Below are positions 48,018 to 60,900 of a DNA stretch of 64,000 bases, piece by piece. The stretch is from NCBI GenBank assembly GCA_030549335.1, contig CM060196.1, positions 24,696,501 to 24,760,500 on the forward strand. Direction: 5' to 3'. The position numbers and the translations under genes are program-made. The notes under the pieces are model-generated. The model worked only from the letters and a program-made list of their open reading frames with translations. It was not told the origin of the DNA and did no database searches. How positions within the stretch are numbered: position 1 is the stretch's first letter; the number at the start of each line of letters is the position of its first letter. The DNA comes from Pontederia crassipes. Its lineage: Eukaryota; Streptophyta; Magnoliopsida; Commelinales; Pontederiaceae.

Positions 48018-48970
48018 CCAAATTTTATAGGTTCCCAAATAGATGTTTTCAAGAAAAGGGAGAAAGTTTATGCTTTTATATAAATAAAGATTCACTAACG
48101 CTTAAAATAATATAAAAAAACTATTATTATTGCTATGCATTCACACGACCGTTGGCGGCACAAATTTTGTGCAGCATACTCCATATTATTGCTATCATAT
48201 TATTTGTTTGCATTTCTCATAAATATACAATTTTTCACGGGTGCATGTATTTCTAATTTAAAAAAAGTATTATCACACGTTAATTTGTTTGAATAATTTT
48301 ATTCCTTATCACCATTTTCCTCTATATATTCTTTATTTAAAATCTTATTGTCTTATTTCTGAGGTAAATAATAAAACTCTGCTTCTCCTTAATATTCAAT
48401 TTCTTTTATGATAAAACGTGATGTTGGGACATCATGTTCATTATGTTTCTATCCGAATTAAAAATTTATGAATTTTATTTTATTCATTTTCATTTAAAGA
48501 CTCTAAATTTGATTCATAAATTTTATTTTTGATCTGATGAATAAAAAGAAAACACCGTATTCTTTATTTAAAAAAGGGATACACAGTTCTTTTATTGTGT
48601 ACTTTTCTTTCTTAACCTTTGAAGCATTGTAATTGAATTCTGTTTTAAAAACACTTAGTACAATTAATTGAAAAAAAGGAAATTTACCTGGTACCGCACC
48701 AAGATACTAAGCATCCAACGATTCCGCGTTTGATTCAAACAGGCTTTTTAAATTAAACAAACTTGTCAAATAAACAGGTTAAAACTAAAAGTTCTGGTAG
48801 CACAATTCCAGGTGACATGCTAACCGGTACATTACATGTACAAGGAAACAAAGGAAAGTCGCATATTTCTACAAGTTAACTATTTGGGTGTCCTTATGTT
48901 CTATATGTCAAGTGGCAGAGTCGGATCGGAACCATTCCTCTTAACACAAAACACAAAGTCGCATGAGGTA
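48018..48970. other. Spacer downstream of the LanC-like gene (block B)
   Basis: No gene is seen. It is homologous to 27370-28081 of block A, for example AAAGGGAGAAAGTTTATGC and GGCACAAATTTTGTGCA. The part nearest 48970 should be the 3' UTR of the minus-strand LanC-like gene. Confidence 0.7.
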
Positions 48971-51900
48971 TCAAAGCTCATAAGCCGGAAACCTTGATTC
49001 CGAAGGTCGGATCATGTCGAAAAAAAGATATGCCATTCCGGCTTGCCCTTCGAACATTGAGTAGGGTCGATCTCCACTGTGCATCTTCCCTTGGGCTATC
49101 AGTTTGTTAGCTCCATCAAGGAGGAAGCAAGCAAATGCTTTCGCCCGATATAGGTACTCGACTCTCCCAGTTAGCCTGTAGAGTGCAAGGAAGACGTAAG
49201 AGTTCCCACTTATTCCATGGCATATTCCAACTCTCTTAAGAAGGCCTCGCCTCCACACCACCTCAGCAGCCTCTTCTGCAGCATGCAAAAGCTGCTCATC
49301 CTCATAGACCTGACACCACGTTTTCAGTGAATTAACCAGTAACTTATATCAAAGTAAAATAACTAAGGTGGAGGCTAAAAGCCACCTGAGAAGCTTTAGC
49401 AAGAGTCATAGCAACACCAGGAGCACCATGACACCAATGGACAAGGCGGTCTGAATCAGAACCCTGGCTAGACGGGTAATTTCCACTTGGGAATCGATGT
49501 TCAATCATGTAGTCAAGAGTACCTTTAACACATTTTTTCTCTTCTGGATTCAGATCCATGTCTATCAGTACATGCATGATACCAGCTAAGCCATGAGCAG
49601 CACCCCAGTACTTTTTACCATGCCACTCGTACATAAGAGGACAACTGCTTTTGTCGGACAACCGTATCCCATCCAAAATAACTTCCTTGGCTATTGCATT
49701 CTGTAACAATGAATGAAAGTTAGCTCTCATGAGTGATTCCTGTACATGATCAGGATGAGAAAATTGAAACAGGGAGAAAGGAGATTAAGGTGTACTCACA
49801 GTGTGGGCTGCCGGGATCGTCCCATCATATATGTGCTTATTTAAGAAGGAACATGCCCACAAGTAGCCAACTTTTCCATATAAAAGTTCATTAGGAACAT
49901 CTTCAGGCATTTGAATCTGCTTAGGTAAAAGGTTAAAACTTCTTAGGAGGATAAGGAAAATTAATCCACTGTTGGATTAATTCCAAATTCCTAAAGATTG
50001 AAGGAAGAGATAATGTTGCACAAGACATTGAGTATTGTGCCGATGAACATTCCTGACACATGCATCAAACAACAACAACAACAACAACAACAAAGCCTTG
50101 TCCCACTAGGTGGGGTCGGCTACATGGATCATACGACGCCATTCCGCTCTATTAGTAACCAAACCTTTCGGTATATTATTCACCAATAGATCTTGCTCTA
50201 TTAGTTCGCCAAGTGTCCGCCTTGGCCTCCCTCTCCCTCTTTTAATCGGACTCCAGATTATTTGATCTACTCTTCTTACTGACACATGCATCAAAATCGC
50301 AAAGATTTCATATAGAAAACTTTTTGAGTTAATACATTATATTAAAGATAAACTTTCCGACCCATGGATGACTAGTAAGACTGTTTTTAAAACTACATGT
50401 AAACCTTATCACACATTAATCCTAGTGAAGACCAATCTCTTCTCAAAGTAACCTAAGAAATTACACTACATAATTGCTCCCATAGAATTTGAACATCTTC
50501 AACCTTTTTTCTTGAAGGTCAGTTTGATTAGAAGGACAAAAATAATTCAGGTTCATAAGGATCACCTCTCTCGTGAGGTACCCCCAACCTGAAGTGTCAC
50601 AACCCGATATCTAAAAAAAGCAAAACTGGATTTAAATCAGAAAAAAGAAGAAAGAAGAAAGAGAAATAAGTTTAATTAAACTAGGAGCCCTAAATTGATT
50701 AAACTTATCATTACAAGTTTAATTATATTAGAACTCTATGTCTAAAACCTTATCTCCTATAAATAGGACCCAACCCTTTTCTCTGTCCACAGCACTAGAG
50801 CACCAGTAGCAATAGGAAGAGGTACAAGGGCATGCAAGTAAACCAAAGGAGGATTAGAGGAAAGGCATAGATTAAGGAGAAGAAGAACATATTTGAGATT
50901 TATTAGATCTACTTTGGATATTAACTTTTTATTACATTAAAACATGTTAAGATTAATTATATTATCGATTTAAAATTTTCTACAATGTGCTATGACATTA
51001 TTTTTAAAAAAATCTCTTTTTCTATCAAGATTACTTAGTTGGTGTTCTTAAGGAATTTCATGCAAAAATTATGAAAACTTTTAGGAAGATGGCCTTCGAA
51101 ATCTAGTTTCCGTATCAAGAGCCATTTCCACTAGAGTTATGTATAAGAACTTATTAATGAAATACCGACATGATGTTAGACTACCGTGGACAACGGAGAC
51201 GGATTTCTAAAATCTGTCAAAAATAATATCAAGAAGATAAAAAAATGATCTTTTACTACCTCATAGGAGATGTTTCTAAACCAACTGGAATATTTGAAAA
51301 AAAGACTTCTTCAAACTATATCATAATTATAGCAAGCCTCGTTTGTTAAGATATCGAAACAAAATATGATTTAGGTTATTGTGGAATCTTCTAAAGACAA
51401 TTGGTAAAGAATTAAATATGAGACTTTTACATTTAAGGCCCTGAATGTCTACCTTCAAAAAATTTGAAAGCAAGAAAATATGATGTCCGTAAATAAGATT
51501 AATCATATTAAAATATGAGACTTTTAGATGTTCCTATTTGTGTCCCATTTAATTTGTGTGATTAATTATATTATGAATTTCATGTTCATTTATATTTGAT
51601 TTTCATGAGTATAATAGCTCAGAAATTTCATTTCTCCGCATTTGGATCCTACAAGTATTTGAACCTGTTAGGTGTGCACATGAGCCGATTTTCGTAATGA
51701 TGTTGATTTGCCCATGACACAAAAAGTCATTAGATGTTTTCTAGTGTAACGTAACGGCCTTTTATAAAAAAAAAAAAAGAAAAGGGAAAATCGAAACGAG
51801 CGATCGGGAGGGGAGGCGTCGCCTCGGCCGGGGCGTATAAGAGGGGGGAGGGGCGCTCGTGCGCCCTCTTGGAACCCCCGACCTTTCCCCCTCTCCTCTG

Positions 51901-54900
51901 CCTTCGTCTTCCTCGCGACCGACGACTCCGAGCGGTAGAAGCAGAGACGAACACCGCACATACGAATCGACTCCTCTCTGGTGCACCTCGAACCTCCTAG
52001 ACATGCGCAAGAATCCGGCGAGCCTTCCCTGTCGATCCAGAAGCGATTGACGACGACCGGACGGAGAAACAGCGACCGACGGATTAGATTTTCCGACGAG
52101 AAAGGTACCCGAAGCGTTTAAATCCCTAGACGATGAATTAGCGATTGTTGAATGCGTAGGATAGGTTCAATATGATCTTGAAGTTATTTCTTACCTTTTT
52201 CGTATTCATGTCGGCCGGAAGGCCGCCGGAATCAATAGAAAAATCCGGCGGCCCTGTTATATTGCAGCGACCGGTCGACCGATTCCAGAGATCGGTCGAC
52301 CGGTCCACGCACAGAACCCACGCGAACCTTTTTGTTGATCGGTCGACCGGTCCTAGAGAACGGCCGACCGATCAGCGCGCATCCTCATGGCTAAATGAAC
52401 GGTCGACCGACACCCATATCGGTCGACCGGTTCACAGAACCCAAGGCAAAGAACACGATCGACCGATCCCAGAGGACCGGTCGACCGGCGCCAACTAAAC
52501 GGTCGACCGGTCCATCAGGAACGGTCGATCGATTCTAACAGAGACCCCATCGATCCAATTGGACAGATCTACCCCAAACATAACGGAAACTCTGACCAGT
52601 TTGCCTACACTGGTCGAGTCCTCCTGTACAAAGATCAACGTTCCGTTGGATCCTAAATTATAGATTCATAATGATTAAAGATAAACAAAGTAAGGACAAA
52701 GACATGGGATTGCTATGTGCCGCCCCCAAAGTTAAAGTAAAGATCAGAGATTAAAGCAGAGAAGGGATAGGTAGTTAGCTGAGGGGACAGCGACGCTATT
52801 GTCTTAAATGACCCCTATTCCTGAGATTTCAGGTTTCTCCCACCTGTATCTCGAATGAAGGGTGATGCTAAAGGACATACCCCTTCCCTTAAAGATTAAA
52901 GTATTATGCCAGAGGGACATGTAGTTCGCTGAGGAGACAGCGAACCGATAGGTCTTATAACGGACCACTGTTCCTGAATTGTAAGAATTCTTCCCCCTAC
53001 CTTCCGAACTGGGTGAGGTAGTAACACCCACCATTTTCCCTCATGGACTTACTGGCATCAGAAAATCAGAGAGGCACCTCTGGCTTCCCAACCTAATAAA
53101 GTCGAGCTCGCATAGGACAACAAACTCTAAGGATATCCTAGTAATGTAAAAGACGTAGTGCAACTCACAATAAAGCAATGCAAAGCAAAGTAAAGTATTG
53201 TAAAGCAAAGCAGAGATAGTGTAAAGCAAATTATAGCTCAATATAGCAGAGACATTGTAAAGCAAAGACAAAATAAAGTAAAGATAAAGTATTATTATAG
53301 AACAGAGTATTGCTATGATTACAGACTTACATATATATTGATCTACATGATCATCATCGATCCCTATTTCATCGTCTATTGCTAGTGTACTGAGCATGTT
53401 TGCTCATGGGTATTCTATTTCCCTGCATTGGGATTTTGCAGGTGAGAATGCCAATTGAGGAGGTGATGGAGAGCGTAGAGCTTGGGGAAGTGCTGCACAT
53501 GACTGATCTGTCTACTCCGAGCTTTTTCTATTGCATTTATGTTTTGATCATACTATGTTCAGAGACATCATGTTTTTACTTCCGCTCATAGAACATCAGA
53601 CAAGTGTTATTATATTTCGGCATAGTTTTCTATATTATAAGACACCATGAACTTCCGCATACTTTATATAATATGAACATCATAGACTTTCGCATATTTC
53701 TGTTAATATGAGACATTATAAATTTCCGCATTTAAGTCATTCATCATGGCATTCGACTACTACTCTTCCGCATTTAAAGTTATCTATTATGATATTATTA
53801 TTTTATTAGTGCCACGTAAGTCGATTTGTTGAATGGTCAAAGTCAGTAGAGTAATAGACAGTGTAGCGCTCCCGGGGTCAAACTGACCGCCTACGTGGCG
53901 GGAGGTGCGATTTCGGGGGCGTTACAGTTTGATATCAGAGCCTAAGTTCTTGGCTCCTTCATTGATCATAGTAGAGTATAGGTTCATGCATAGCATTCAT
54001 CGTTCTCATCGTTACATAGCTCAAAGTAAAATCATGTGCAAGCTTCTCAAGGATCTGCGGCTCCACTCCTCAAGTAAGTAATAAGTACTTTCCTATGTGA
54101 ATACTACTTATAATATGCAGTTTATTTTGTTATAGATGTCTCCACGTCGCATGATTACCAGGATTTTACGTAGGGGAGGTCATATAATTGGGATTAATAG
54201 GCGCCCACTAGATCCCCCAACCCCTCCACAGCCTGCACCAGAGAGACCGGAGTATTCGGATTCAGATTTAGAGAGCGTTGGAAGCAACGATCCTGATTTC
54301 TCTTCCCCACAAATTGGGACATGGGAAGAAGTAATCCCAGGGGCAACTGGCTGATGGAGGTAAGACATATAGACGATCCGATTTATATATCCTCCGACGA
54401 CGAAGAAGAAGAAGCTCCTGCACCACCCCAGGAGCTACAGTTCAGAGACGCGAGCCCTATCAGTCAGACCGATCCAGAGGAGTGCTGTGATCGCTGTTAC
54501 ATGGGACACACTGATGATGAGTTCCCCTACCGTTCTAGACGTAGTGATTAGTGTTTGATGTATCTCGTTGTGAAGGCCTTAGTGCGCCTCAGACATATGT
54601 TTATGTTTTGAACCTTATCAAGAGAATAATATTGGCTTTAATAAATATTTAGTATTTTGGCTTCCATTATTATCTAAGACTTTTATTTAGATTAAAAATC
54701 ACTGATTTTGTATGCCCCTCTCTCTCAAGTATGGTTATGATCCTTTTATAGATGTCAAATCAAAGAAGAGAATATGACTATACCAGTGAAGGTGAGAACT
54801 ACATCAAAGAGGAGTACATTCCCCCACCTCCACCGCACCCACCTCAATTTCCACCGTCTCCTCCTCCACCAGAGCCACCGGCCCAACCAAGGACTCAGGT

Positions 54901-57900
54901 CCCTTCCGTCTGCACATTACAAGATTTTTGGAGGTCAAAGCCTCCAATGTTCAATGGAGAAAGAGGCCTCGTAGTAGCAGAGCAGTGGATAGAGGCCATC
55001 GAGGACAAGTTCGACATCCTCGACGTGCCCGAGAATAAGAAGGTCCTTTTCGCGGGAGACACCCTCCAAAAGGATGCCAAAGAATGGTGGAAAGCAAGAA
55101 AGGCCACCAGCTTTCCGCACATAAGAACAATCGCATGGGAAGATTTTCGTCAGGCCTTTGAGACGCGATATTTCCCTAGGTTTCAAAGGGATCTGAAACA
55201 GAAGGAATTCTTGGACTTGGTACAGGGGACCATGACGGTAGAGCAGTATATGACGAAGTTCGTCAGGTTGAAGAAATATTCCAAGTTAACAATGGACGAA
55301 TTGGACGTGACAAAGCGTTTTGTAGACGGGCTGAAACCTGTCCTGAGACCTCATACAAGATCTGGAAACTGCAAGACCCTAGAGGACGCCATCATTCTGG
55401 CTACTCTGTCGGAGAAAGACCATCAAGATCTGCAGAGAACCCAGAAGACCCAGCAGACTATAGGGCAGAGTTCCCAGCCGCAGTAGCAGCAACAGTTTCA
55501 TGGTAACAACCGACAACACCAACGACGGGATAATCGGTACCATCCTTATGCGGCACCTCAACAGAACCACCATCCTCAACAACAGCAGCAGCCGTATCGT
55601 CCGCCACCACAAACTCCACCCCCACCGCAACAGCAAGCACAGCAACAACAGCGACCCCCTCAGCAGGCGCAAAGGCGTCTAGCTCAACAATAGAGGCAAC
55701 AGCCTCCTAGAGCTCCTCAAGCATCACCCGCACAAGGTGAGCGGGTTTTATGCAACACATGTGGCAGGACCCATGCTGGAGAATGCCGAAGGAACTCAGG
55801 AGCCTACTACTACTGCGGCGGAATGGGGCATATCTCCGTGAACTGTCCGATACGCGGACAACAGCAGTTGGTACAAGGAAGACTCTTCAACCTGGAAGAG
55901 GATGCACCGCAGAATGATGCGGATGTCATTCGAGGTACGATATTCATAGCCGATTTACCTACAAAAGTATTATTCGATTCTGGTGCCTCGCATTCCTTTA
56001 TATCAGAAGAGTGTGCCAAAACATTAGGGTTAAAAACAGTGAACCTAAAGCAGAAGATAAATATACTGACCCCACAAGGCACCCTCATTACCATAAAACA
56101 TCTCCCCAATGTACCCATAAAAATAGAGAAAAGGAACCATCCTGTCAATCTTATCATCATCCCCATGAGAGATTATGATATAATTTTGGGCATGGATTGA
56201 CTAACCTCACATGATGCTTCCATCCTGTGCAAACAAAAGAAAGTAATCGCACACAGAGTAAAGATAAAGTTATAGTCAGGGGAATTGCACGAAAGGAACA
56301 AAAAATCATAGTATCTGCTATAAAGGCACAGAAACTATTGCAAAAAGGATGCAGAGGTTACCTAGCCAGTATAATCAAAATAGAGGAACCAAAGAAGACT
56401 CCCCAAGACATAGAAGTGGTAAGGGAATTCCCTGATGTATTCCCTGAGGATGTCAGTGGTCTACCGCCCCAGAGAGAGATAGGCTTCCACATTGAAGTAG
56501 CGTCCGAAACTGCACCAATCTCCAAAGCCCCATACCGTATGGCTCCAGCAGAGAGGAAGGAACTAAAGGATCAGATTCCGGAGCTACTGGATAAAGGTTT
56601 CATAAGGCCGAGCGTCTCACCTTGGGGAGCACCTGTTCTTTTTGTCAAGAAGAAGGACGGATCGTTGAGGCTTTGAATCGACAATAAAGAATAGGCACCC
56701 ACTACCTCGTATCGACGACCTATTTGATCAACTGTCCAAGGCAAGGGTGTTTTCAAAGATTGATCTGAGGAGTGGATACCATCAGTTAAGGGTGGCAGAG
56801 GAAGACATCCCAAAGACGGCCTTCCGATCAAGATATGGACATTATGAGTTCATGGTGATGCCGTTTGGGTTGACGAATGCCCCGACAGCATTCATGGACC
56901 TTATGAATCGAACTTTCCACGAACACCTGGATAAGTTCGTAATTGTCTTCGTCGATGATATCCTTGTCTATTCGTCAAGCATGGAACAACATAGAGAGCA
57001 TCTGAGGAAAGTACTGGAAACATTGCGAGCAAAGAAACTATATGCAAAGTTTTCAAAGTGCGAATTCTGGTTAGAGCAAATCATGTTCCTCGGACATATC
57101 ATCTCTAAAGACGGAGTTGCAATAGATCCCGCGAAGGTTGAAGCGGTGTCCAACTGGACCCAACCGAAGTATGTCTCCGAGATTAGGAGTTTTCTCGGTT
57201 TGGCCGGCTACTACAGACGTTTTATCAAGGACTTCTCCAGAATAGCGTTGCCGCTGACCAAGCTCACAAGGAAAGGAGAAAAGTTCATCTGGTCGCCCAA
57301 ATGTGAAGAAAGTTTCCAAGAGTTAAAGGGGCGACTCACTTCAGCACCGATCCTGATGTTACCATCGGGCAATGGTGGTTATGTGGTATACAACGATGCT
57401 AGTGGTACAGGACTGAGATGCGTATTAATGCAACATGAGAAGGTGGTGGCATACGCATCCAAGCAGCTGAAGAAACATGAGGTTAATTATCCAACGCATG
57501 ACCTCGAGCTGGCAGCAGTGGTGTTCGCCCTCAAACTTTGGCACCACTACTTATATGGAGAAGAATTTGTGGTCTATACAGATCACAAAAGCTTGAAATA
57601 TGTTTTTACACAGAAGGAGCTGAATATGCGTCAAAAGCGTTGGATGGAATTCCTAAAGGATTATGAGTTTGCCATTAATTACCAACCTGGTAAGGCAAAT
57701 TCAGTGGCTGATGCGCTCAGCAGAAAATGGGAAGGATCCTTGGCCTACATGCATCTACGACGGTTTGAACTCATGGAAGAATTGTTCAAATGGACACCAA
57801 AAGTGAGCCACGATGGATCACTAACGATGATGCAGCGCATAGTGCCGGATGTGATAGGAAGGATCATAGAAGCACAAGTGAAAAACGCAGAGTATCAAAA

Positions 57901-60900
57901 TATGATGATAAAGACAAGTATGGAAACAACGAATCTCAAGGTCTCATCGGATGGTGGCATCAAGTATCGCGACCGGCTATGGGTACCGAACAACCCGGAA
58001 CTCCGAGAGAAGTGCTAGACGAATGCCACAAGTCCAAATTTGCAATCCACCCAGGGAGTACAAAGATGTACAAGGATGTACAGAAAAGCTTCTGGTGGCC
58101 AGACATGAAGAAGCAGATAGCGGAATATGTCTCCAAATGCATTATGTGCCAACAGGACAAGATCGAACATCAGAAGCCACAGGGAACCTTGAAGAGTCTG
58201 GGCATCCCACAGTGGAAGTGGGAAGAAATATCGATGGATTTTATCACAGGCCTACCTCGGACGCAGAAGGGGCATGACGCCATTTGGATTATAGTGGACC
58301 GACTCACTAAATCGACCCACTTCCTACCCATTAAGATAAAACAATCTCTTGAAAGCCTCATGAATTTATATGTGCAGGAGATTGTTAGGCTTCACGGGAT
58401 TCCGACAGCCATCGTATCCGACAGAGATCCCAGGTTTACCTCCAGATTCTGGAAAAGTCTCCAGAATGCTTTTGGGATAAGGCTCCGGTATAGCACTGCC
58501 TTTCATCCACAGACAGATGGACAAACAGAGAGGACAATCCAGACAATGGAAGACATGCTGAGAGCATGCGTGTTGGAGTGGCATGGTAACTGAGATAAAC
58601 ACCTTACTCTCATAGAGTTTTCTTACAATAACAATTTTCATGCTAGTATAGAGATGTCTCCTTTTGAAGCACTGTATGGTCGCCCATGTCGCTCTCCGGC
58701 ATGTTGGGGCGAAGTGGGAGAAAGGAAAATCTTAAGTGCTGAATTACAGAAGCAGACACAGGAGTATGCAGACAGGGTGGAGCTAATAAAGAATGAAGTC
58801 TGCTCAAGACCGTCAGAAGGCCTACGCTGATGAGAAGCGCTGAGAACATAAGTTCAAGGTGGGCGATCAAGTTCTGCTCAAGGTCTCCCCCACTAAAGGA
58901 GTAATGCGTTTCAACAAACGGAGAAAATTGAGCCCAAGGTACGTAGGCCCATTCGAGATACTCGAAATGGTTGGAGACTCAGCGTGCAGGTTGGCCCTGC
59001 CTCCGGCATATTCAAGGGTACACAATGTCTTCCATGTCTCGCTACTCCGAATGTACAAACACGACTACGCCAACGTGATCCAAATTGAGGAACCAAACCT
59101 TAAGGAGGATCTGACGTACGAGGAACAGCCCACCGAGATTTTGGGATACCAAGAACACCAACAAGGGAAGAAGCGTGTGGCACTGGTTAAAGTCGCATGG
59201 AAGCATCACCAAGGGAAAGAAGCCACTTGGGAAGTGGAATCGGAAATGAGAAAGAAATTTCCTAAGCTTTTCGGTAAGCCTTAACCCTTATTCAAATTCG
59301 AGGACGAATTTTCTTTTTAGAGGGTAATAATGTAAAGTAACGGCCTTTTATCAAAAAAAAAGAAAAAAAGAAAAGGGAAAATCGAAATGAGCGGTCGGGA
59401 GGGGAGGCGTCGCCTCCCCTGGCCTTCCACTGTTTCGCCTCCGGCCGACCAAGGGTCGGCCGGGGCGTATAAGAGGGGGGGAGGGCCGCTCGTGCGCCCT
59501 CTTGGAACCCCCGACCTTTCCCCCTCTCCTCTGTCTTCGTCTTTCTCGCGACCGACGACTCCGAGCGGCAGAAGCAGAGACGAACACCGCACATACGAAT
59601 CGACCCCTCTCCGGTGCACCTCGAACCTCCTAGACGTGCGCAAGAATCCGGCGAGCCTTCCCTGTCGATCCAGAAGCGATTGACGACGACCGGACGGAGA
59701 AACAGCGACCGACGGATTAGATTTTCCGACAAGAAAGGTACCCGAAGCGTTTAAATCCCTAGACGATGAATTAGCGATTGTTGAATGCGTAGGATAGGTT
59801 CAATATGATCTTGAAGTTATTTCCTAACTTTTTCATATTCATGTCGGCGTCACTTGACGGCCGGAAGGCCGCCGGAATCAATAGAGAAATCCGGCGGCCC
59901 TGTTTTATTGCAGCGACCGGTCGACCGATTCCAGAGATCAGTCGACCGGTCCACGCACAGAACCCACGCGAACCTTTTTGTTGATCGGTCGACCGGTCCC
60001 AGAGAACGGCCGACCGATCCGATGCGCAGCGCGCATCCTCATGGCTAAATGAACGGTCGACCGACACCCATATCGGTCGACCGGTTCACAGAACCCAAAG
60101 CAAAGAACACGGTCGACCGATCCCAGAGGACCGGTCGACCGGCGCCAACTAAACGGTGATGGACCGGTCGACCGATTCTAATAGAGACCCCATCGATCCA
60201 ATTGGACAGATCTACCCCAAACATAATGGAAACTCTGACCAGTTTGCCTACACTGGTCGAGTCCTCCTGTACAAAGATCAACGTTCCGTTGAATGCTAAA
60301 TCATAGATTCATAATGATTAAAGATAAACAAAGCAAGGACAAAGATATGGGATTGCTATGTGCCGCCCACAAAGTTAAAGTAAAGATCAGAGATTAAAGC
60401 AGAGAAGGGATAGGTAATTAGCTGAGGGGACATCAACGCTACTGTCTTAAATGACCCATATTCTTGAGATTTCAGATTTCTCCCACCTGTATCTCGAATG
60501 AAGGGTAATGCTAAAGGACATACCCCTTCCCTTAAAGATTAAAGTATTATGCCATAGGGACAGGTAGTTCGCTGAGGAGACAGCGAACCTACAGGTCTTG
60601 TAACGGACCACTGTTCCTGGATTGTAGGAATTCTTCCCCATACCTTCCGAACTGGGTGAGGTAGTAACACCCACCATTTTCCCTCATGGACTTACTGGCA
60701 TCAGAAAATCAGAGAGGCACCTCTGACTTCCCAACCTAATAAAGTCGAGCTCGCATAGGACAACTAACTCTAAGGATATCCTAGTAATGTAAAAGACGTA
60801 GTGCAACTCACAGTAAAGCATTGCAAAGCAAGTATTGTAAAGTAAAGCAGAGATAATGTAAAGCAAAGTATAGCTCAATATAGCAGAGACATTGTAAAGC

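Larger units (their letters stand above)
51745..53926 (+). repeat. 5' LTR of the gypsy element
   Basis: 2,182 bp, TGTAACGTAACGG to GGGGCGTTACA. It contains a TATA-like GCGTATAAGAG at about 51834, an array of GGTCGACCG palindromes (52264-52535), and TAAAGCAAAG-type repeats at about 53160-53300. It lacks about 43 bases that the 3' LTR has at about 59418-59460, and a further short insert near 59850. Confidence 0.95.

Noticed and set aside
51762..52010. Arg/Pro-rich frames near the start of both LTRs
   Set aside because: GC-driven frames in the LTR promoter and leader; not conserved as one protein between the two LTRs.
52172..52498. 108-codon frame with repeated RPVDR-type residues in the gypsy LTR
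   Set aside because: It is a translation of the GGTCGACCG repeat cluster inside the LTR, and is shortened and frameshifted in the other LTR.
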